The notes beneath the pieces were generated by a model. It was not told the DNA's origin and searched no databases. It saw only the letters and a list, made by a program, of their open reading frames with translations. From Butyrivibrio fibrisolvens (GTDB lineage Bacteria; Bacillota; Clostridia; Lachnospirales; Lachnospiraceae), in the NCBI RefSeq assembly GCF_023206215.1, contig NZ_CP065800.1, positions 1,302,001 through 1,366,000 on the forward strand: a stretch of DNA of 64,000 bases, given 5' to 3'. Shown piece after piece: positions 48,371 to 56,538 of this stretch (its first letter is position 1; each line of letters begins with the position of its first letter). The position numbers and the translations under genes were made by a program.

Positions 48371-48634
48371 ATAGCTGAGTGTATCAATTTTGATCAGGTA
48401 AATTACTATGTGGATGATTACATGGATTATTACTACAATGACAGATATGTATGGGAGCTGGCTTATCTGTCTATCAATGAGTACAACAAATGCGTAACAA
48501 GAAGGAGGAACCCATTAAATATACCTAATCTACCTAAGCATCCGGGTAAAGAAATGATGCTTAAATTACCGTATGAGGATGTCATGTATAACGTCTGTTG
48601 TTGGTTTAGTCTTTTAATGAGGAGCACAATATAA
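48371..48634 (+). pseudogene. IS3 family transposase OrfB C-terminal remnant
   Basis: The open frame reads NFDQVNYYVDDYMDYYYNDR, then YVWELAYLSINEY and NPLNIPNLPKHP, the usual end of IS3-type OrfB (YNNxRxQxxLxxxSPxEY pattern). The catalytic DDE core is missing. Upstream bases to about 48200 are too degraded to read. Confidence 0.6.
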
Positions 48635-48970
48635 TGAAAAGGTTTAAAAGAAAATTTCAAATAATCACATCAAAACTTCCAGGATATAAACATTGATACC
48701 GTGTTCTGTTAACAAAATGTGAACACTATGCTCGTTGGCTTGATAGGGGTGAGTTTTACAATGTATAATTTGCAAAATTGAAATGGTAAATTTATCTTAC
48801 CACGCACATTTTTCTGAAGCTGCTATGATACTTCCATCATTATCTTTAGATACATATACATGATGTTCATCAAAATAAATGATGTATTTTGAGTAACGCT
48901 ACCTTTGAAGAGTTCTTGTGTATTGAATGAAGAATGTAAAGGAATACCGATTTTGAGCTTTATCTTATGC

Positions 48971-49010
48971 TATAATTAAGATGTTTGGAATTCTCCAGAC
49001 ATCTTTTTTC
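48971..49010 (+). promoter_or_regulatory. Extended -10 promoter followed by a terminator-like hairpin
   Basis: TGCTATAAT (TATAAT at 48971-48976) leads within 2 bases into an 11-bp stem AGATGTTTGGA/TCCAGACATCT (one G:U pair, loop ATTC) and a T6 run. It copies the layout at 43818-43861. Here there is no upstream gene whose end it could serve. Confidence 0.5.
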
Positions 49011-49046
49011 TTACAATAATTTAATTAGTATTTCAAGGACAATGAC

Positions 49047-49989
49047 ATGAACAAGATTGATATTGTAATACCATGTTTCAATGAAACTAGATGTGTAGAG
49101 CTTATATATAATGCTTCAGAAAGACCTGTTCAGTACAGAGCTTAAGACTTATGAGTGGAGTGTATTGTATATAGATGATGGAAGTCAGGACGATACCTTA
49201 GAGCGCATAGTGAAGCTTGCTGGTACGGCTGGCAGTAACGTGCGATATATCTCTTTTGCCAGGAATTTTGGTAAGGAATCTGCCATATATGCAGGTCTTG
49301 AGAATGCAGATGGTGATTATGTGGCCCTTATGGACGCCGATCTCCAGCACCCGCCGCATCTTCTTGTGGAGATGCTGCATGCGATAGAAGTAGAAGGCTA
49401 TGACTGCGCAACAGCTAGGAGAGTGAATAGAGAGAAGGAGTCCAAGATCAGGAATTTCTTCTCTAATGCTTTTTATCATACTATCAACTGGGCTACCGGT
49501 ATGAAGCTGGCTCCGGGCATGACAGATTATAGACTTATGAAGAAGCAGGTTGCTGATGCTATTGTATCTATGAGAGAGCATGAACGCTTCATCAAGGGTA
49601 TATACTCCTGGATTGGATTTAAGTCCAAGTGGATAGAATATGAGAATGTTGAGCGTGCCGATGGAGACAGTAAGTGGAATTATCGAGGCCTGTGGAATTA
49701 TGCTAAGACAGGTATCATTGCGTTTGCAACTACGCCGCTAAGAGCAGTTATATATTTGGGATTTCTGGTAATAGGTATATCATTTGTATATGCAATCAGG
49801 TTGTATGTAATGTCTGTTACAGGTGCCCGTCCATGGCAGGATACGACTACTATTATATTGCTGCTACTATTTCTTGGCGGCGTGATCATATTGCTTCTTG
49901 GGGTTATTGGGGAGTATCTGGCTAGGATTTATATGGAGGTTAAGAATAGGCCGATTTATATTGCTAAGGAGAAGAAGTTGGATAAGTAG
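49047..49989 (+). pseudogene. GT2 polyprenyl-phosphate glycosyltransferase, duplicate copy with frameshift
   Basis: It starts MNKIDIVIPCFNETRCVELI, but the frame ends after about 30 codons. The body resumes from 49111 in another frame (LQKDLFSTELKTYEWS, then VLYIDDGSQDDT) to 49989 and matches the gene at 45.8 kb almost residue for residue, including both C-terminal helices. A lost CT in AATGCTTCAG would restore NALQKDLF and 314 residues. As it stands, an ATG at 49111 would make a protein lacking the first Rossmann strand, so it is probably inactive. An IS66 remnant abuts its stop. Confidence 0.82.
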
Positions 49990-50474
49990 TGGAAGGGATG
50001 GCTTTTTTCTCATCCTTCTCCTTCCTATAAAAGTCCTTTAATCTTGGAAGCAGATGTTCCGCAGAAAAGAAACAGTGTGTTCGGAACAAAGAGATCCACT
50101 TTGAATCTTTTTTAATAAGGGCAGCAAGAGAATCTATTCCATAGCGCATATCCGTTCGGCCACAAACGACATAGACAGCGGGGAAGTAATTAAAATCAGC
50201 ATCTTCAAGCATTGCGCACCACCTTTATAACCTTTGCAAGCAAAAGCTCAGAGGTATTCTCGGTGATCTCAATGGAAATGCCGTTGATTGATATGATTAC
50301 CGAAGAAGGAGTTGGAACTGTTGCATCAGTTGTACAACTTGTGCAACACGGTTCCGAAATTTGAGAAGAGATGGGGATAATATCTGGAAGCTGGGATTCA
50401 ACAAACTTATCCCTAAGCTTACGCTTCCAGTAATAGAACTGATCTTTTGATAGCTGTAAATTAGAGGCTATTTC
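49990..50474 (-). mobile_element. IS66 remnant: TnpA and TnpB fragments
   Basis: On -, a TnpA-like piece (50205-50474: LQLSKDQFYYWKRKLRDKF at one end and ISINGISIEITENTSELLLA near the other) overlaps the start of TnpB (50212 down). TnpB has the family pattern PAVYVVCGRTDMRYGIDSLA, then loses its frame after LIKKDSKW. Both are incomplete and the TnpC gene is missing. The debris touches the stop of the duplicated GT2 gene, so the insertion or deletion edge lies there. Confidence 0.75.
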
Positions 50475-50549
50475 TTAAAAGCTTATTTCTTAAAATCTAG
50501 AATATAAAAGTGAAATTTGCAAAAAAACAACAAAAAATGTTTTTATAAA

Positions 50550-50578
50550 TTGACTTTTCCAAATTATAAGCATATACT
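50550..50578 (+). promoter_or_regulatory. Promoter of the rloA-like operon
   Basis: TTGACT (50550-50555), a 17-base spacer and TATACT (50573-50578) form a near-consensus sigma-A promoter 27 bases before the ATG. It is one of the best promoters readable in the window. Confidence 0.7.
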
Positions 50579-50612
50579 CAAACTAGAAAGGATGGTTTGA
50601 GTATATGCTTAT
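50566..50612. promoter_or_regulatory. 18-bp perfect inverted repeat over -10 box, ribosome site and start codon
   Basis: ATAAGCATATACTCAAAC pairs perfectly with GTTTGAGTATATGCTTAT around the 11-base centre TAGAAAGGATG. The left arm includes the -10 box, the centre includes the ribosome site, and the right arm includes the ATG at 50605. Because transcription should start after the left arm, a DNA operator is more likely than an RNA hairpin. Confidence 0.6.
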
Positions 50613-51873
50613 TCAGTTTTCTGTAAAAAATTTTATGTCATTTAAGGAAAAGGCTGTTCTTGCATTAAATCCATCAGTAGATACAGCGCATCCGGAAAAT
50701 ATAAATGAGATAAATGGCTATAAGTCATCCAATCTTGCAGCAATTTATGGAGCCAATGCGTCTGGAAAGACAAGCCTATTTAAAGCGATGACAGTTGCGC
50801 TTAATTATATTAAGAGCTCAAATCTTATCCAGATTAATCAGCCAATGACAGCAATAGTCCCTTTCAAATTTGATGAGATGACGGTTAAGGAACCCTCTGA
50901 GTTTGAGTTTATCTTCGTCGCTGGAGATGGCAATAGATATGTATATGGTTTTGTTGCTGATGCAATGCAAGTTCATGAGGAGTACTTATATAAGTATTCT
51001 AGCCAAAGACCTACATTGATTTTTGAGCGTAAAGGTGAAAACTACGAGTTTACATCGCAAAAGCCTGTTCTAGAGCCACTTGTAAGGTTCAATACACTAA
51101 ATAAGCTTTTTCTTGCTACAGCAACTAACTGGAATACAGAGTGTACAATGATTCCATATAAGTGGCTTACAGAGAAAATGACAACCTTTACAGATGCGCA
51201 GAACATAGCCAATATTTCTATGGATCTGTACAAAGGTGTTGATAAAGACGAGTATATTGATTTTACAGAGCATTTACTTCAGGTTGCAGATATCAATATT
51301 TCAAAAATAAATATTGAAGTTAAGAAAACCAGGGTAGATACTCCAATAACTGTTCCAGTAACACAGGCTATGATCAATGGGCAACCTGTACAAACAATGA
51401 TGACACAGGAATTGGAACGTATAAATGTATTAACAGAACATTTGATAGGTGAAGAAGGCAATGTAAAAAATTACCCATTGGGTATAGGAGAAGAGTCATT
51501 AGGTACGAATCAGCTTTTTATTTTAGGACCTTTTTTGAAAGATGCCTTTGAAAAGGGTGTGACGGTAGTCATAGATGAGATTGATAAGAGCCTTCATACA
51601 TTTATTGTAAGGCATATTATAAATATGTTCAGAGACAAGGAGATTAATAAAGCTGGTGCACAGTTGATTTTTACAACGCATGATACTTCACTGATGTCAT
51701 TGTCTACATTTAGAAGAGATCAGGTATATTTTACAGAAAAGAATAATAAAACCGGAGTATCGGATCTCTATTCTTTAGATGAATTTCCTGTTAGAAAGAC
51801 AGATAACATCGAAAAGGGTTACCTTCTTGGGCGTTATGGTGCAATCCCTTATATTCGAGGGGAGGAACTATAA
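50605..51873 (+). CDS. RloA-like AAA ATPase (ABC/SMC-type ATP-binding protein), putative defence protein
   Basis: A protein of 422 residues. The N-terminal FSVKNFMSFKEKAVLAL is the usual start of OLD/RloA-like ATPases, with Walker A GANASGKT at 49-56. The Walker B region TVVIDEIDKSLH is near 325 and the H-loop FTTHDTSLM near 357. It has no membrane segments and no nuclease domain of its own. Its stop overlaps the start of rloB by one base (TAATG). ATPase plus RloB pairs lie near restriction systems in other bacteria, and the related PARIS system senses phage; a defence role is inferred from that. It is tightly regulated by the look of its promoter. Confidence 0.82.
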   Translation: MLIQFSVKNFMSFKEKAVLALNPSVDTAHPENINEINGYKSSNLAAIYGANASGKTSLFKAMTVALNYIKSSNLIQINQPMTAIVPFKFDEMTVKEPSEFEFIFVAGDGNRYVYGFVADAMQVHEEYLYKYSSQRPTLIFERKGENYEFTSQKPVLEPLVRFNTLNKLFLATATNWNTECTMIPYKWLTEKMTTFTDAQNIANISMDLYKGVDKDEYIDFTEHLLQVADINISKINIEVKKTRVDTPITVPVTQAMINGQPVQTMMTQELERINVLTEHLIGEEGNVKNYPLGIGEESLGTNQLFILGPFLKDAFEKGVTVVIDEIDKSLHTFIVRHIINMFRDKEINKAGAQLIFTTHDTSLMSLSTFRRDQVYFTEKNNKTGVSDLYSLDEFPVRKTDNIEKGYLLGRYGAIPYIRGEEL

Positions 51874-52439
51874 TGACCAAAAGAGATATATCCCTTAAGA
51901 AGAGAGGAACTAAGGCAAAAAAAGAAAGAGTCACATACTTGATCGTGGCCGAGGGAAGAAATAAGACTGAAACGATGTATCTATCCCATTTTCAGGAGCA
52001 GGGAAAAGATTATTATATACGTTTTGTAAAAGCAGGTAATAAGACAGATGCAGAATCTCTATATAAAACGCTGACTGCAAAATGGAAAGAGCTGGGATTG
52101 TCTGCTGCAAGTGGCGATAAGGGTTTCGTTGTGCTTGATATAGATAATGATTCCAACAAAGCTGAAAAGGTCATTTCGTTAATCAAAGAGAACAAGAATG
52201 AAGCTATTTCATTCATTGTATCCAACCCAGTATTTGAGATATGGTTTCTTCTTCATTATAGGTTTACAACAAAGTTCTATGCAGATGGTGATGCGGTTAT
52301 AAAAGACTTAAAAAAATATATACCTCTCCATATAATCAAGTGTTTTCTTCAGTAATTTCAAGTTTTTTTCTATCCTCAGTATGAGTAGAACTTAGGTTAT
52401 GGAGTAATCCTTGTCTATAAATGACAGATATATAGGTAT

Positions 52440-52742
52440 AAATGGGTACTCCAAATAAAACGTCTTATGATTACGATTTAAATGGCCTCGATGTATACCC
52501 ATCCCTATATGGCAGCTCACCTCTCATGTCCAACAGGATCATCCCAGCAAGGGGAGTCCTCACTTCCTTCGTTCTGCCTATCCATAACCAGGGTGCCAGC
52601 TCAGCTAATCAACAGGGTCAAAGCCCTCCGGAAAAAATTCCTGCTGGCTACCAGCTCACTCTTTGTTTGTTACTGATCCAAAACACTTTGCATTACAGCA
52701 CCTTGCGGTGGACGCTTCCTGTAATAGCTGTGAGTTGTGGGA
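52440..52742 (-). ncRNA. Candidate bridge RNA region of the IS110-family element
   Basis: The non-coding stretch directly 3' of the transposase is more GC-rich than its surroundings and has no conserved ORF; the two short open frames on + use atypical codons. IS110-family elements are known to encode a bridge RNA in a non-coding end, on the 3' side in the IS1111 group. The exact ends and the target- and donor-binding loops were not resolved by eye. Confidence 0.4.
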
Positions 52743-54068
52743 TTATGCAGCTATAAGCTTTGCTCCTCCCGGATACTTGATGTCCTCAAGCATCTTTGAT
52801 GCATCGTAGCTGACTCCTTTTACAAGGACTACATGGAATACTCTTATCAGCTTACAGGCTACTGCTGTTACCGACTGCATCTTCTTTAACGGATTGTCAT
52901 TTCTGGTAGTGTAATAATTATGGATCTGCTTGAATTCTGCATTCTTTCCGATAACCGATATGGCTGCCTGAATGAGCAGATATCTCAAGCGCTTTCGCCC
53001 TCTTTTACTTATCTTGGTCTTGCCATTATGCTTTCCAGAACTGTCTTCTACCAGTTCCAATCCAGCAAGTTTCTGAAGTTCTTTGGAATTATCAAAGCGC
53101 GTGATATCTCCAACTTCCGCTATAAAACCTGCTACTGTTATTATCCCTACACCCTTTATCTCAAGCAACTTATCCACATGCTTTATCTGAAGGGTGAGGT
53201 TCTTGATCAGATCATTGATCTGTTCAAGCCGTTTTGTCTGTGTCTCATAATCCTCTATGAGATCCTTTATTTCGATTCTGGCCTCAGTAAGACCTTCCTT
53301 AAAGCCTATACTGTTCAAAGCCCTATTAAATATGGTTATGGCCTTCTTATGACCATTTCCACGCAGTTTTGCGTCCTTCCATATCTTAATGATACCTTCA
53401 ACACCAATCTCTATTATATCTTCCGGAGTAGGTGCATTCTTTAAAAGGAGTATGCCTCCCTTGGCATCTATATGTGTATAAATTCCTTTGTATTCAGGGA
53501 AATATACGCTGATCCATTTATGAATCCTGTTCTTACAACGTATCTGCTCCTCTACCAATGTAAATCTACGGTTTGAAGCATTTCTGAGTTCCGCATATAT
53601 TCCTGATGGCATATATGTGTAGAAGTAGCGGCCATCTCTTACGAGATTAGCAATGACCTTAGGATCTTTACAGTCATTCTTTGACGGACTGTTATCGTCA
53701 AGCTCTTTGGACTTATGTACATGATGAGGATTAACCATGACAAACTTTATATTTTTGCCATTCATATACTGCCCAAGGTTAAACCAGTAGTGCCCCGTGG
53801 GTTCCAGACCTACAAGGGTAATCTCAAGGTTGTTCTTGTCCATCAGGTCATTTACTACATCATGGAAAGCGTTGAATCCCTCCATTGAATTGGTGAATGG
53901 GATAGGTCTTCTGGTGAGTTCGATTCCTCTCCAATCAAAAGCCCTGAAATAGTGCTTAACGCTTCCAACATCAATACCGACAATCATTGTCTTTTCTGTC
54001 ACTTGTCTAATCTTTTTGTTTTGTGTAGAATTCATTTGTAGATACCTCTCTTTTTCTGTTTTTGCCAA
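52743..54068 (-). CDS. IS110 family transposase (DEDD recombinase)
   Basis: A protein of 441 residues, or 429 from the second ATG at 54032. The N-terminal RuvC-like domain has TMIVGIDVGSVKHYFRAF, then LVGLEPTGHYWFNL and SKNDCKDPKVIANLVRDGRY, giving the D-E-D-D residues. The C-terminal Transposase_20 domain has LLEIKGVGIITVAGFIAEVG and FDNSKELQKLAGLELVEDSS with its catalytic Ser. It is full length and intact, so the element may still be mobile. It acts with its own bridge RNA to choose targets. Confidence 0.9.
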   Translation of the reverse strand: MAKTEKERYLQMNSTQNKKIRQVTEKTMIVGIDVGSVKHYFRAFDWRGIELTRRPIPFTNSMEGFNAFHDVVNDLMDKNNLEITLVGLEPTGHYWFNLGQYMNGKNIKFVMVNPHHVHKSKELDDNSPSKNDCKDPKVIANLVRDGRYFYTYMPSGIYAELRNASNRRFTLVEEQIRCKNRIHKWISVYFPEYKGIYTHIDAKGGILLLKNAPTPEDIIEIGVEGIIKIWKDAKLRGNGHKKAITIFNRALNSIGFKEGLTEARIEIKDLIEDYETQTKRLEQINDLIKNLTLQIKHVDKLLEIKGVGIITVAGFIAEVGDITRFDNSKELQKLAGLELVEDSSGKHNGKTKISKRGRKRLRYLLIQAAISVIGKNAEFKQIHNYYTTRNDNPLKKMQSVTAVACKLIRVFHVVLVKGVSYDASKMLEDIKYPGGAKLIAA

Positions 54069-54294
54069 CTTCGACGGGTCAGCAATAAACAGTTTAACTG
54101 AGGTATCTCTTAATATCCAGAACTACTTGTTTCATCTACACTTTGAATTATACAGGAAGCTAATTATGAAAAGAATTTCGATAGTTATGAATTATGCAAA
54201 GATAAGTTATCGGTAGCATTGGAGAATGTTAATAAGCTTACACAGAGGTACGAAGGAGTAAATTGGCCATCAAAAGATTGTAATCCAAGGACAG

Positions 54295-54441
54295 ATGTGG
54301 CGAATCTTATTCGAATTATTACAGGATGAGCGTTGTGATATTATAGCTTGGCAATACGATGTGACTCAAAGTGAACTTGACCAACGGATTCTATCAATTT
54401 GGCGGACTGAGCATACACTAATTAGGATGGATAAGCAATGA
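54295..54441 (+). CDS. Possible 48-residue protein coupled to the OLD nuclease gene
   Basis: An ATG at 54295, after AAGGA 4 bases upstream, opens 48 codons (MWRILFELLQDERCDIIAWQ to the end RTEHTLIRMDKQ). The stop overlaps the start of the OLD gene as ATGA, the classic coupling overlap, and its own start overlaps the last 35 bases of rloB. It is charged and soluble with no known motif. It could be a real small subunit or just a leader frame that carries ribosomes to the next gene. Confidence 0.4.
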   Translation: MWRILFELLQDERCDIIAWQYDVTQSELDQRILSIWRTEHTLIRMDKQ

Positions 54442-56267
54442 ATAATAGAATAGTGATAAAGTCAATAAGGATAAAGAATTTCAGAAGTATAAGAAATGAA
54501 TTAATTGAAGCTAAAAATCTAAATGTTTTTGTTGGACTAAACGATGTTGGAAAATCAAATGTATTGAAAGCACTTAATCTGTTTTTTAATGGGCAAACTG
54601 ATTATGGGCAGCCTTTTAATTTTCAAAAAGATTTTTCATACCTTTTTCCGCAAAAAAGTCATGGAACCAAAGAAATTGTTATAGAAATAAAATTTACTAT
54701 ACCTGATTCATATAAGGAAAAAGGAGAATTTACCTGGCGTAAAGTATGGAGAACAAACGACTATACATCTGAAAATATTACAAATGCTGAAGGAGAAAAC
54801 CCTTCTGATCGGTCAAGAGTTCCAGGTACGTTAAAGAGGATTAAATATAGATATGTTCCTGCTGTGAAAAGCAAAGAGTATTATAAATCGCTATTGTCTG
54901 ATTTATATTATACAGTTTCGGCAGTATTAGATAGTCCACTTGAAAGCTCAGTTAAAAGCTTTTCAGATGTTCTTCGAACATATACAGTTCAAATAAGCAA
55001 TGAGGTGAATTTTAGAGTTGGACTCAATAGTAAACTATCAATACCAGATAATTTGAGCGAACTATTTAGAACGCTTGTTTTTCAAACAAAAGGAGAGGAA
55101 AGCGATTATGTTATTCCATTAGACATGCGTGGTGATGGTATACAAGCAAGGCACATTCCTATTATTTTGAAATATATTGCTGATGAAGACCAGAAGACGA
55201 GAAATCAGGGGTCTATGAAAGTTGCCACAATTTGGGGATTTGAAGAACCAGAAAATGGCGTAGAATTATCAAGAGCATTTTTAATGACAAAAGATTTTAT
55301 GGATTATTCGAGTGATATTCAAATGTTTATTACAACGCATTCCCCAGCGTTTTATACTATTGATAATACTGAATCGTCACAAGTGATTTTTGTTTCTTGT
55401 GGGGAACAAAACTTTGGAACAAGATTGATTCCTGGAGATAATAAGACGTTAATTGGTGAAAAAATGGGGTTAATGCCTTTAGTAGCGCCATATATTGCTG
55501 AAAAAGAACGGCAAATCGAAGAGGCGAAGATTAGAGCTGATCAAAATGGTTTTACTGATGTTTCGACAATATTTGTTGAAGGAAAAACGGATAAACAATA
55601 TCTTGAATTAGCGATTAAATATTTTTCACCAGTATTGCATGATATGATTAAGAAGAAAAAGTTGAGATTGTATACAAAAGATGGAGAAGGAGGATGCTCG
55701 AAATTAGTAGATTTAGCATATGCTTGGATCTATAGTGGAAATAAGAGTAAACTTCTTGTTTTATTTGATAAAGACAAAGCAGGTATTAATGCTAAAACAA
55801 CGTTGACGAATAGTGATATTTATAAAAATAAGAGATCTAGTGCGCAGGTAACTGTTAAATATGTAGAGCCTTCAGATGAAATAAAAAGTATATATAGAAG
55901 AAAAATAGATATACCGTATGAAATAGAACATTTATTATCTTATGACTTTTGGAAAATTATTGACAAGAAGGGATTCACTGCTAAACGAAGTGCATATGAA
56001 ATAATGAATATGTTAGGTGATAATTATGCTATTGATAAAACTGCTTTAGATTGTATTACAAATATAATAAAAGATGAAAAATTGCTGAAAACAATAGTTC
56101 TATTGGAGCCAATGAGGGATAAGAAGGATAAAATATATAATTTACTAAAGGCTGCTAAAGAAGAAAAACAGATTGAATATTTAGCGGGACTTAGACCGAC
56201 AGTAGAATTGATGGAGAGAGTGTTTGCTGATTCGAGGGGGGAATTTAGTATTACAAGTTACCTATAG
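54438..56267 (+). CDS. OLD family ATPase-Toprim endonuclease, putative anti-phage defence
   Basis: A protein of 609 residues. The N-terminal ABC-type ATPase has RIKNFRSIRNELIEAKNLNV, Walker A GLNDVGKS at 33-40, an ABC-signature-like DMRGDGIQARH near 232, Walker B WGFEEPENG near 267 and the H-loop TTHSPAF near 298. The C-terminal Toprim domain has FVEGKTDKQYLE near 380 (Glu) and LVLFDKDKAG near 441 (DxD). This order is that of class 1 OLD/GajA nucleases, which cut DNA and defend against phage. No GajB-type helicase follows, so it is not a standard Gabija pair. It is chained by a 4-base overlap to a short ORF and thus to rloA/rloB. Confidence 0.85.
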   Translation: MNNRIVIKSIRIKNFRSIRNELIEAKNLNVFVGLNDVGKSNVLKALNLFFNGQTDYGQPFNFQKDFSYLFPQKSHGTKEIVIEIKFTIPDSYKEKGEFTWRKVWRTNDYTSENITNAEGENPSDRSRVPGTLKRIKYRYVPAVKSKEYYKSLLSDLYYTVSAVLDSPLESSVKSFSDVLRTYTVQISNEVNFRVGLNSKLSIPDNLSELFRTLVFQTKGEESDYVIPLDMRGDGIQARHIPIILKYIADEDQKTRNQGSMKVATIWGFEEPENGVELSRAFLMTKDFMDYSSDIQMFITTHSPAFYTIDNTESSQVIFVSCGEQNFGTRLIPGDNKTLIGEKMGLMPLVAPYIAEKERQIEEAKIRADQNGFTDVSTIFVEGKTDKQYLELAIKYFSPVLHDMIKKKKLRLYTKDGEGGCSKLVDLAYAWIYSGNKSKLLVLFDKDKAGINAKTTLTNSDIYKNKRSSAQVTVKYVEPSDEIKSIYRRKIDIPYEIEHLLSYDFWKIIDKKGFTAKRSAYEIMNMLGDNYAIDKTALDCITNIIKDEKLLKTIVLLEPMRDKKDKIYNLLKAAKEEKQIEYLAGLRPTVELMERVFADSRGEFSITSYL

Positions 56268-56433
56268 TTGTTATTGATAATAAGGATGAGATTTTTAAGG
56301 CATATTTAGGTCAACAAGAGTATAATCTGATTGACTATTTTGAGATTCGCATATATATAGATTATATGTGATCAATCAAGATTTTGTATCTTTTTTAATT
56401 GTTTTAAATCTGATATTAGTCTGATGGATAAAT

Positions 56434-56538
56434 ATGAATGAAATTAATAAATTTGACAGAATAATAATAGGAGCAGGATTGTATGGCCTTTATGCAGCAC
56501 TTTTTTGTGGGCATAAAGGGGGTAATCAAACTTTGTGA
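56434..56538 (+). pseudogene. FAD/NAD(P)-binding oxidoreductase N-terminal fragment
   Basis: 34 codons: MNEINKFDRIIIGAGLYGLY then AALFCG, a clear dinucleotide-binding GxGxxG start as in UDP-galactopyranose mutases and amine oxidases. The frame leaves the family within eight residues at the edge of the ISL3 remnant and ends at TGA 56536. The rest of the gene is gone. Confidence 0.6.

Larger units (their letters stand above)
48059..49046. other. Gene-poor stretch with IS debris and a promoter/hairpin element
   Basis: About 990 bases. It contains a copy of a dispersed repeat (48132-48199), an IS3-type transposase tail (48371-48634) and the promoter/hairpin element at 48971-49010. 48640-48960 shows nothing recognisable. 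Confidence 0.6.
52326..54161 (-). mobile_element. IS110-family insertion sequence (1836 bp) in rloB
   Basis: The element lies between two CT dinucleotides (52324-52325 and 54160-54161). Removing it with one CT restores the rloB codons CCT AAT TAT GAA. No longer target duplication or terminal inverted repeat is seen, as expected of IS110 elements, which recombine at a short core. The transposase is on -, with only 93 bases upstream of its first ATG but 417 bases downstream; this long 3' non-coding end is the IS1111-like layout. Confidence 0.82.
51873..54329 (+). pseudogene. rloB: rloB, split by an IS110-family element
   Basis: The first 151 codons (51873-52325) give YLIVAEGRNKTETMYLSHFQ, FVVLDIDNDSNKAEKVI and SNPVFEIWFLLHYRF, the Toprim-like acidic motifs and the NPxFExWxLLH signature of RloB. 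After Pro of KKYIP the element begins. Past it, from 54162, NYEKNFDSYELCKDKLSVAL and NPRTDVANLIRI form the family C-terminus with its NPxT motif, to TGA 54327-54329. Joining the two gives 206 residues, the normal RloB length. As found, translation would end with seven to nine foreign residues and lose the C-terminal quarter. Confidence 0.85.

Noticed and set aside
50566..50612. RNA hairpin hiding the ribosome site of the rloA-like gene
   Set aside because: The promoter's -10 box is inside the left arm, so the transcript should contain only the centre and the right arm.
50605..52325. PARIS (AriA/AriB) defence pair
   Set aside because: The second gene matches RloB (NPxFExWxLLH and NPxT motifs) and not DUF4435 AriB.
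52442..52756. Short + strand ORFs downstream of the IS110 transposase
   Set aside because: Codon use is unlike genes of this genome, no ribosome site is present, and the place is where IS1111-like elements keep a non-coding RNA.
54438..56267. Gabija system
   Set aside because: The OLD-type protein resembles GajA in domain order, but no UvrD-like GajB helicase follows; downstream are a FAD fragment and an ISL3 remnant.
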